This document shows, in pieces, positions 1-4,658 of a stretch of 6,991 nucleotides of DNA (position 1 is its first letter; every line of letters begins with the position of its first letter). The stretch comes from Candidatus Bathyarchaeum sp. GTDB lineage: Archaea; Thermoproteota; Bathyarchaeia; Bathyarchaeales; Bathyarchaeaceae. The notes under the pieces are model-generated. The model had not been told where the DNA came from and made no database searches. It saw nothing but the letters and a program-made list of their open reading frames with translations. The stretch is from NCBI GenBank assembly GCA_003096255.1, contig PIXS01000125.1:1-6991 (forward strand), given 5' to 3'. Made by a program: the position numbers and the translations under genes.

Positions 1-75
1 ATCACTGCTGGAAACTACGGCGGCAAGCTTGGTCCTTATCGAGGCGACCTGAAAGAAGTGCTTGAACTGGAGTAA
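1..75 (+). CDS. ftr: Formylmethanofuran:tetrahydromethanopterin formyltransferase, C-terminal end only
   Basis: Frame 1 is open from the first base to a TAA at 73-75 and gives 24 residues containing ITAGNYGGKLGPY. From memory of the family, Ftr proteins (about 300 residues) end in a closely similar stretch: the Methanopyrus enzyme has SAGNFGGKLG followed by a short acidic/hydrophobic tail. Ftr is a cytoplasmic enzyme that moves the formyl group from formylmethanofuran to tetrahydromethanopterin, in methanogenesis or in the archaeal methyl branch of the Wood-Ljungdahl pathway. Only the last 8% or so of the gene is in the window, so its catalytic part and start cannot be judged. It runs toward the nucleotidyltransferase gene on the other strand, 18 bases away. 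The identification rests on one short motif, but that motif is distinctive. Confidence 0.8.
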   Translation: MTAGNYGGKLGPYRGDLKEVLELE

Positions 76-93
76 CCCGCCTTTTTTTGGGTT
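74..93. terminator. Shared terminator between convergent genes
   Basis: AACCC (74-78) and GGGTT (89-93) form a 5-bp stem around a loop containing seven T (82-88). It overlaps the ftr stop codon and fills the whole 18-base gap up to the stop of the opposite gene. A T-run is the usual archaeal termination signal on the + strand. On the - strand the run reads as A, so termination from the right is less clear and may depend on the T-rich 3' end of ftr itself. Confidence 0.55.
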
Positions 94-1137
94 CTATTCC
101 ACCAATTTTATGTATTCTGTGCCTTTTCCTTCGGGTGAGCCGACAAGAACGCGGTAACGTTCTCGGCTGGTTCCTTTTTCTTTTACGCGCTCAAGTTTGC
201 CCTTGACACGGATTCTTTCGCCCTTTTCTGCTGCGCCCGCATAGAGTCCCTCATACGTGACAACTTCAGTAACATTCACTGAAGGGCAACTGTCCAGAAA
301 CTTTGTTTCTTCGATTTGATATGTTGCGGGAAGAAAAAGGGAGTCAACGTTATCTGACACAAGGGCTTCGATGTTTACTTGACCACAAGGAGTATACGTC
401 TTTTCTCCATATTCTTCTGTGACCTCGCTTTCTATCTTAACTGGATGGATAGAAACCCATTTACCATCAAAAAATCCGAGGTTCCACTTCCGCTCATACA
501 GCCTCACAGCCTCCTCTGCTGTCACGGGATACTCCTTCGACTTTTTGATGCCCCACTCCTCAAGAGCCTTGCCTTCAAGACGCTTCATTGCATCGGAACC
601 TCCCTTTTCAGTTAAGGCTTCTTTGAGTGCCCAACTGTCTTTTATGCCATACACGATTAGGTCGATATCAGAAAATGTGGGCTGATGAATGTCAAGAAGA
701 AGGGAACCTGTTACTCCAAAGGAGCTCTCGGAAAGACCCGCCGTTTCCGCCAAAAAACCTGTAAATCTGATAAGCTTTTCCTGCAACGAATCCCTGTTTG
801 GAGATTCCCTTAGTTGAGAGAGCTTCTGTTCTGGCAGGAAATGTTTCTTTATTTTGTTGTGGGGGACAGCGGTTATGGTGATGTTGTCCACGGGAGAATG
901 GAACAGGTAATGAGGATAGTTGGTTTCCAGGTAGTTGAAGGTTTGTAGCAGATTCGGAATCGTGTATTTCTGGAGTATTCTGCTAAATTTCTGTTCTTGG
1001 GTTCCCCAGACTCCTGACTGTGAAGGAACATACTTGATGTAGGAGATGACCCTGTCAGGCGGATGCACTGGACCAACTACACAAAAGAAGAAGCCCTCAA
1101 TGGTTTGAAGGAAATCCCTATCCCTGAAGCCTCGCAT
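94..1137 (-). CDS. Predicted nucleotidyltransferase with C-terminal beta-rich module (paralogue A)
   Basis: This gene encodes a 347-residue cytoplasmic protein with no signal or membrane segment. It carries the Pol-beta/minimal nucleotidyltransferase signature: G144-S145, then TFSDIDLIVYG with metal-binding acids D157 and D159. A third acidic ligand cannot be assigned with confidence. Residues 1-40 contain EGFFFCVVG and YIKYVPS. The last 45 residues (GERIRVKGKLERV, then YRVLVG and EYIKLVE) look like a small OB-like beta barrel. All three blocks recur in the gene at 5828-6868, so the two are diverged paralogues. Archaeal relatives are usually annotated only as predicted nucleotidyltransferases (possibly COG2413, unverified), and the substrate is unknown. 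The ATG at 1137 is preferred over the ATG at 1203 for three reasons: a TATA box lies at 1161-1170, paralogue B aligns from about here, and the longer form would overlap the upstream gene's stop. The transcript would be nearly leaderless. Confidence 0.85.
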   Translation of the reverse strand: MRGFRDRDFLQTIEGFFFCVVGPVHPPDRVISYIKYVPSQSGVWGTQEQKFSRILQKYTIPNLLQTFNYLETNYPHYLFHSPVDNITITAVPHNKIKKHFLPEQKLSQLRESPNRDSLQEKLIRFTGFLAETAGLSESSFGVTGSLLLDIHQPTFSDIDLIVYGIKDSWALKEALTEKGGSDAMKRLEGKALEEWGIKKSKEYPVTAEEAVRLYERKWNLGFFDGKWVSIHPVKIESEVTEEYGEKTYTPCGQVNIEALVSDNVDSLFLPATYQIEETKFLDSCPSVNVTEVVTYEGLYAGAAEKGERIRVKGKLERVKEKGTSRERYRVLVGSPEGKGTEYIKLVE

Positions 1138-1160
1138 ACTCTCACAGTCCCAAAAAGACC

Positions 1161-1170
1161 CTATTATAAC
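1161..1170 (-). promoter_or_regulatory. TATA box for nucleotidyltransferase A
   Basis: On the minus strand this reads GTTATAATAG, a good archaeal TATA box. Transcription about 25 bases downstream would start near 1138-1141, right at the ATG at 1137, which predicts a leaderless or nearly leaderless mRNA. It lies inside the 52-base gap behind the protease gene, so this gene can be transcribed independently even if read-through from the protease also occurs. Confidence 0.55.
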
Positions 1171-1189
1171 TACCGAGACCGATATGCTG

Positions 1190-1903
1190 CTAGGCGGAAA
1201 CAAAATATGCTAGTGCTATGGCCAAAGCGTCATAGAGTCCATGCACCCACGCCGAGACAGTGGTGTTTCCGCCAGTTTTCTGCCAAATATATCCCAGAAA
1301 CAGGCTGACAACGGTTACTGGAATGATAGAATACAATGAATTGAGACCATGCAGCAGACCAAACATCACAGAGGCAATCACTAGACCCGCTGTCTTGCCA
1401 AAAGAGTTCTCAAAACCCCTCTGCACAAAACCTCTGAAAGCCAACTCTTCAGCAGGTCCAACCAATGCTACTGAAATGCCAATCAGGGCGATAAGCTGAA
1501 TTTCGTCTCTGGGCAGTATGGCGTATACAAGATTTTCTGCATCAGGCGTTGCACCAAAAACGTTTTCTTGAACTGAAGAAATGCTTGCAGCCAAGAAGAG
1601 AAGAAGCACTGCAGCAAAAGAAGAAATTATAATCGTTTTGAGGCTCGGCTTCTTTAGACCTAAGTCTTTCAAGCTTGCGCCTTTGTATTTTGCGAACAGA
1701 AGTGTGATTGCGAGGATTATGCCTTCACTTATTGGTATGGAAATCAGTGCCAAGGGAAAGGTCATTTCCTGAAGTTCCAGAAGGTCAAGTTTCAGTCCAA
1801 GCATTATGAGGGCTACTATGGAGCTTCCTAGAAGAATTCCTGCAGACAATGTGATGTAGCATAGTGTTGCTGTTTTTGCTTTCCAGAATGGCTGGTTCTC
1901 CAT
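1190..1903 (-). CDS. CPBP family intramembrane metalloprotease (CAAX/Abi type)
   Basis: This encodes a 237-residue polytopic membrane protein with about seven hydrophobic segments (roughly residues 12-36, 48-71, 88-109, 134-150, 170-187, 192-207 and 216-236). All three motifs of the CPBP family (PF02517) are present: EELAFR (E152, E153, R157), FGLLH (F181, H185) and HGLYD (H221, D225). The two glutamates and two histidines form the predicted active site inside the membrane. Family members include the Rce1 protease, which trims prenylated CAAX proteins, and many prokaryotic enzymes of unknown substrate, some tied to bacteriocin self-immunity. No partner peptide is visible here, so the substrate is open. 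Start: ATG at 1903 with a modest Shine-Dalgarno-like AAGGATG about five bases upstream; two nearby upstream ATGs are out of frame. The nucleotidyltransferase gene follows 52 bases downstream on the same strand. Confidence 0.9.
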   Translation of the reverse strand: MENQPFWKAKTATLCYITLSAGILLGSSIVALIMLGLKLDLLELQEMTFPLALISIPISEGIILAITLLFAKYKGASLKDLGLKKPSLKTIIISSFAAVLLLFLAASISSVQENVFGATPDAENLVYAILPRDEIQLIALIGISVALVGPAEELAFRGFVQRGFENSFGKTAGLVIASVMFGLLHGLNSLYSIIPVTVVSLFLGYIWQKTGGNTTVSAWVHGLYDALAIALAYFVSA

Positions 1904-1942
1904 GGTGGCATCCTTTCCATTTGAATGTGAATAAGCGTTGTT

Positions 1943-2008
1943 GTCTATTAACAGTTACTTCTTTCCGTTCCTTTATGGCGTTAACGTGATGTTTTGTACA
2001 AAAGTGGC
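1943..2008 (+). repeat. Dispersed direct repeat, copy 1
   Basis: This 66-base segment starts GTCTATTAACAGTTACTTCT and ends AAAAGTGGC. It matches 4442-4508 in the same orientation. By hand count the first 55 bases align without gaps with 8 differences, and the last part contains a one-base indel, giving about 85% identity overall. Weaker similarity (ATGCC, then CAATA) continues to about 2027. It sits between the CPBP protease start and the long non-coding region, and marks the left edge of the AT-rich block. The in-frame TGA in one reading frame is shared by both copies, so the repeat is not coding in that frame. I do not recognise it as a known element. Confidence 0.75.
1944..1955 (-). promoter_or_regulatory. 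Possible TATA element for the CPBP protease gene
   Basis: The minus strand reads ACTGTTAATAGA. Transcription about 25 bases downstream would leave a leader of roughly 20 bases that includes the AAGGATG ribosome site. The element is weak and lies inside repeat copy 1. The matching spot in copy 2 reads GTTAACAG, so the TATA character is not conserved between the copies. Confidence 0.25.
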
Positions 2009-2115
2009 GTTTACATGCCCTGCAATATAGATACTACTCAGAATGGTTAGCTGAGGCCATTGATTTCAGAGACAAATACAAAGAGAAATATGAACTAAAA
2101 AAAATGTGTGAATAG
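1990..2115 (+). pseudogene. Possible decayed ORF tail
   Basis: Between a TGA (1987-1989) and a TAG (2113-2115) there is a 41-codon open stretch with no ATG, GTG or TTG usable as a start until its last few codons. Its translation looks protein-like, with YRYYSEWLAEAIDFRDKY followed by a Lys/Glu-rich end that suggests an amphipathic helix. The upstream part overlaps the dispersed repeat. It may be the 3' remnant of a small gene that lost its front through a frameshift. Purine-rich DNA also yields Lys/Glu-rich translations by chance, so this is weakly supported. I recognise no family. Confidence 0.2.
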
Positions 2116-2434
2116 TAAAAGCGCAAAGGCCAGCTATTTTAGTTAGTCAGTGTTACACCTCTTCTCAATCCTCTATTTCTGCACTTAGTTTGTCGGGTCG
2201 CAGTCACATCCCCCAACTAATAAACACACACAAATCTACGCATCAATATATACTACCGTTGGTTTCGTCATTTTCTACATAGATTATATTATATTTGTAG
2301 TTGAAAGAAGCTCAAAACGGACTTACTTTTCCTATTTATTACACATTAGTTATTCAATGTGGTTGTTTGGTTTCTTCCTTCCACTTCTTATTAAAGTAAC
2401 TGTGGTATAAATAACCAACAAACAGAGACTGCCA

Positions 2435-2457
2435 AAAATTTTTTCCGAAAAAATTTT
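2435..2457. repeat. Perfect 11-bp inverted repeat of A/T tracts
   Basis: The left arm AAAATTTTTTC and the right arm GAAAAAATTTT pair perfectly around a single C. GACTG flanks it on both sides (2427-2431 and 2458-2462) as a direct repeat. Farther out, CAAACAG (2419-2425) can pair with CTGTTTTG (2460-2467) with one bulge, giving a longer imperfect hairpin. It could be a terminator active on either strand, a cruciform or bent-DNA site, or a relic of a mobile element. A TATA-like site at 2405-2412 would start transcription close to it. Confidence 0.6.
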
Positions 2458-2567
2458 GACTGTTTTGATGCGTTGTTTTTTTACTCCACTTATTTTTTTA
2501 ACTAGTCAGATTCAATTCCATTGTTACTTAAGAGATAAAAATGAATATCAATTGAATAATTTTATGG

Positions 2568-2584
2568 TTTGTATTTTTTACAAA
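2568..2584. repeat. Short inverted repeat upstream of the secreted-protein operon
   Basis: TTTGTA (2568-2573) and TACAAA (2579-2584) are perfect inverted arms around five T. The element lies just ahead of the presumed promoter of the secreted-protein pair, where an operator would be expected. Such short A/T-rich arms also arise by chance in this composition. Confidence 0.35.
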
Positions 2585-2590
2585 TTAATT

Positions 2591-2602
2591 GACATAAATC
2601 TT
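2591..2602 (+). promoter_or_regulatory. Possible TATA box of the secreted-protein operon
   Basis: GACATAAATCTT contains a TATA-like core centred near 2596. Transcription about 25 bases on, near 2621, would give a leader of roughly 38 bases that includes the strong ribosome site at 2645-2652. The region is so A/T-rich that alternatives such as CTTATTATGA (2620-2629) exist. That one would start the transcript at or inside the ribosome site and is therefore less likely. Confidence 0.3.
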
Positions 2603-2644
2603 AACACATTAATACAACGCTTATTATGATGAACACAGTATCAA

Positions 2645-2652
2645 GAGGTGAT
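2645..2652 (+). promoter_or_regulatory. Strong Shine-Dalgarno site that fixes the start at 2659
   Basis: GAGGTGAT is a full 8-base complement to the usual archaeal 16S rRNA tail and lies six bases ahead of the ATG at 2659. It falls inside the longer reading that would begin at ATG 2626 or 2629, so those upstream ATGs are very unlikely to be used. Confidence 0.8.
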
Positions 2653-2658
2653 AGCAGG

Positions 2659-3603
2659 ATGAAGAAAAGAACACTATTTCTATCTATTTTGGTTTTGTCA
2701 CTAATTATGCTTATCTTCCCCATAAGTGAACTTGCAGGTGCAACTCTACCAACGCCTCAGCCCGTAGACATTCCGGATTTCTTAAAATCTGAAGACCTTA
2801 GAGAGTGGTGTGCAGAGAAATATGGATACAACTCAAGAGATGACCTAGGTATTCTTCCTCCCAAAGAAGCGCTAGTTGGCGATACAAACTTGAAAGAAGA
2901 ATCCTCTGAGTCGCGATCATCCCGTGCAACTTATCACAAATGGTGGGGAGCAGGCATCTATCAAGTTAAATATCCTCCATTATGGTGGCCCAGAATTAAG
3001 GGAGCCCTAGCAAAACATTACATCGATGATTCACTTACTTTGGGAACCGATGAAGAACGAACACTTTACGCTCCAACACTCAAAGCTCCAAATCCAAACC
3101 CCTTAGAAGTTACAACCGCATACTGGTATAATCCGCATCTTGGATTACAACGATTCGTTGGAATTTGGGATTGGGCAACTGAAACAATGAATTTCGAAAT
3201 TAGAATTTATTTTGATGATCTGGACGATGATGGCTGGACGGCAACAGATGGTGTAGGAGAATATTATGAAACCGCTATGGCATGGAATCCTAATTTAAAT
3301 GAATGGGTGGTTTACCTCCATAATTTCGACAATAGTAGCTGGCCGATAGTATATAGTCAAGAGGATGACGACACTGATCCAGATCATAATGTAGGGTGGG
3401 ATGTATATGAAGTATATTACGACACATCTTGGCCTGAAACACCATATTTGCGAGCCGATGAAATACAGGTATTTTATGTAACATCTCAGACTTGGACATA
3501 CAACTCATGGCCCAGTGGTCACGTTAAATCTTATTGGCCTGGCGGATTTTCTCTCGAACATGGCTTTTACAACAATTACTATGATTGGTATGTTGGTGAA
3601 TGA
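2659..3603 (+). CDS. Secreted Trp/Tyr-rich protein of unknown family
   Basis: This encodes a 314-residue protein with a classical Sec signal peptide: MKKR, a hydrophobic core over residues 5-22, and a likely cleavage after A28 (ELAGA, then TLP). There is no second membrane segment, so it is probably released or held by a partner outside the membrane. The mature part is rich in aromatic residues, with about 18 Trp in all (HKWW, PLWWP, IWDWA, SWP repeated), and has acidic loops. The best is YFDDLDDDGW at residues 184-193, which resembles a calcium-binding DxDxDG loop. Only one Cys (residue 51) and one N-glycosylation sequon (NSS) are visible. Trp-rich, Asp-rich, beta-like sequence suggests a carbohydrate- or surface-binding fold, but that is inference and I recognise no domain. 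The start is set by the ribosome site at 2645-2652. Its stop overlaps the next gene's start (ATGA), so the two are translationally coupled. Confidence 0.85.
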   Translation: MKKRTLFLSILVLSLIMLIFPISELAGATLPTPQPVDIPDFLKSEDLREWCAEKYGYNSRDDLGILPPKEALVGDTNLKEESSESRSSRATYHKWWGAGIYQVKYPPLWWPRIKGALAKHYIDDSLTLGTDEERTLYAPTLKAPNPNPLEVTTAYWYNPHLGLQRFVGIWDWATETMNFEIRIYFDDLDDDGWTATDGVGEYYETAMAWNPNLNEWVVYLHNFDNSSWPIVYSQEDDDTDPDHNVGWDVYEVYYDTSWPETPYLRADEIQVFYVTSQTWTYNSWPSGHVKSYWPGGFSLEHGFYNNYYDWYVGE

Positions 3604-4430
3604 CAATTTTTGAATTAAACAAACATCCCCATTTTTTTGGTCAATGCCTCTTGATAAAAAATTTCTTACGTTTGTTTCCTAAAGCTGTTCGTAGTAGTTA
3701 CATATGGTTTAAAGGAACAAAGCATGTCCTTATTCTGGTGCTTCTCATTTACGTTTTTTCTTTTAGTTGTATTACACCAGTTTTGAGCAAAGTTGATTTT
3801 TCTTCGGAAACCATTTTTTCCATACCTGAATATGGCAATCAGCTCAGTTTCCAAATTGGTGGATCTTACGAATCTGTAATCCTTGAAAACAAGACTTGGA
3901 ACTTTGTAGGATTAGCTTTGGATAACTATGTTCTAAACTTAACTGAAAAGAGAGGGTGGGGAGGAGTTTTGTATGGAAGAGATGTTTTGGATTATTCCCC
4001 TAACGATGGAAATTTCAGTGTATTGTTAGAGAATTGTAACATCACTATTACACATTACGACATTGTAACACAATTTGCTCCATATTCAGGTTGGTTAAAT
4101 TATTCAGTTAGTGGCACAGGTTCCCAAACCTTCAATCTACACTACTTTCAACCAATTGGTGGTTGGACAGGTCCAAATCTGTGGACAGTTTATGTTGATG
4201 GTGTATCCAAGCCACAAAATGAAAATTGGGGGATCTCTGGGACTGAAAGAATAATAACAATCTCAGGTGCAACCAACAACGTCAGTATTTTTTATGACTC
4301 AACTTCTATAGAAAGGGATGGTCCATTAGAACCAGATTCAAGTTCATTACAATTAATCATCTTTGTTAGTTCTATCATTATCCTAATAATTATTGGTTTA
4401 TTACTCTTGAACCGAAAAATGAAGAAATAG
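3600..4430 (+). CDS. Surface protein with C-terminal membrane anchor, unknown family
   Basis: This encodes 276 residues. An N-terminal hydrophobic segment (about 42-60, HVLILVLLIYVFSFS) acts as signal peptide or anchor. A beta-rich middle part follows, then a C-terminal membrane helix (about 250-270) ending in NRKMKK. That layout places the middle outside the cell with a short cytoplasmic tail. Six N-glycosylation sequons lie in the external part (N97, N113, N138, N147, N167, N227), as expected for an archaeal surface glycoprotein. The ATG at 3600 overlaps the previous stop as ATGA, and GGTGA abuts it with no spacer, so initiation probably uses ribosomes ending on the upstream gene. This start gives an unusually long 40-residue polar leader. 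TTG codons at 3651 or 3672 would give a more normal signal peptide but lack a ribosome site. The pairing suggests it may anchor or assist the secreted upstream protein. No family recognised. Confidence 0.8.
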   Translation: MTIFELNKHPHFFGQCLLIKNFLRLFPKAVRSSYIWFKGTKHVLILVLLIYVFSFSCITPVLSKVDFSSETIFSIPEYGNQLSFQIGGSYESVILENKTWNFVGLALDNYVLNLTEKRGWGGVLYGRDVLDYSPNDGNFSVLLENCNITITHYDIVTQFAPYSGWLNYSVSGTGSQTFNLHYFQPIGGWTGPNLWTVYVDGVSKPQNENWGISGTERIITISGATNNVSIFYDSTSIERDGPLEPDSSSLQLIIFVSSIIILIIIGLLLLNRKMKK

Positions 4431-4441
4431 GGACATGGCTA

Positions 4442-4508
4442 GTCTGTTAACAGTTACTTCTTTGTGTTCTTTTTTGACGTTAGGGTGATGTTTTGTGGAA
4501 AAAGTGGC
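4442..4508 (+). repeat. Dispersed direct repeat, copy 2
   Basis: This 67-base segment matches 1943-2008 in the same orientation. Shared blocks include TTAACAGTTACTTCTTT, GTGATGTTTTGT and AAAAGTGGC, and a weaker match (ATGCC, CAATA) reaches about 4532. It begins 12 bases after the stop of the surface-protein gene and ends about 100 bases before the promoter of the PP-loop enzyme gene, marking the right edge of the AT-rich block. Its T-run (4470-4475) could also help end transcription of the secreted-protein operon. Copy 1 lacks that unbroken run. Confidence 0.75.
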
Positions 4509-4596
4509 AAATGTTCAGTTATGCCGTCAATACGGGGGCAACTTCCTGAATGATTATTCATTTAATTTTTGTTATTGCATGTTTTTGTTCAATCGC

Positions 4597-4613
4597 GGGA
4601 AAATGTTTATATG
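4597..4613 (+). promoter_or_regulatory. Promoter (BRE and TATA box) of the asparagine-synthase-like gene
   Basis: TTTATATG (4606-4613) is a near-consensus archaeal TATA box, preceded by GGGAAAA, which fits the purine-rich TFB recognition element. Transcription about 25 bases downstream would start near 4634, leaving a 25-base leader that carries the ribosome site AGGGTG (4646-4651), seven bases ahead of the ATG. This is the clearest promoter in the window. Confidence 0.7.
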
Positions 4614-4658
4614 TAAAAGTGTAATATTTGAAGTCTTAATTGAATAGGGTGTATTATC

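Larger units (their letters stand above)
2116..2590. other. AT-rich intergenic region with no intact gene
   Basis: This stretch holds no credible protein gene on either strand and no tRNA-like fold that I can see. What is visible: a 22-codon Arg-rich minus-strand ORF (GTG at 2207 to TAA at 2139) with no well-spaced ribosome site; TATA-like sequences near 2244-2252 (AATATATAC) and 2405-2412 (GTATAAAT); a strong A/T inverted repeat at 2435-2457; and a shorter one at 2568-2584. The length and AT-richness fit a regulatory or recombination-scarred region, or an unrecognised small RNA gene. None of these can be singled out from sequence alone. Confidence 0.5.

Noticed and set aside
379..685. Two overlapping plus-strand open frames of 78 and 88 codons
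   Set aside because: They are antisense to the nucleotidyltransferase A coding sequence and give compositionally odd peptides with no motif.
1190..1903. Bacteriocin-immunity role for the CPBP protease
   Set aside because: No small precursor peptide, export system or bacteriocin-like gene is nearby. The family motifs alone do not give the substrate.
2626..2658. Longer N-terminus for the Trp-rich secreted protein (ATG at 2626 or 2629)
   Set aside because: A full 8-base Shine-Dalgarno site lies inside this stretch, six bases ahead of the ATG at 2659, which gives a textbook signal peptide. The extra 11 residues would precede the n-region for no reason.
3229..3258. Dockerin or EF-hand call for the acidic loop of the secreted protein
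   Set aside because: Only one DxDxDG-like stretch is present. A dockerin needs paired calcium-binding repeats with a characteristic spacing, which are absent. It is noted only as a possible calcium site.
1943..4508. Insertion sequence with terminal repeats and a transposase
   Set aside because: The repeats are direct, not inverted, they differ at about 15% of positions, and neither enclosed gene resembles a transposase or integrase.
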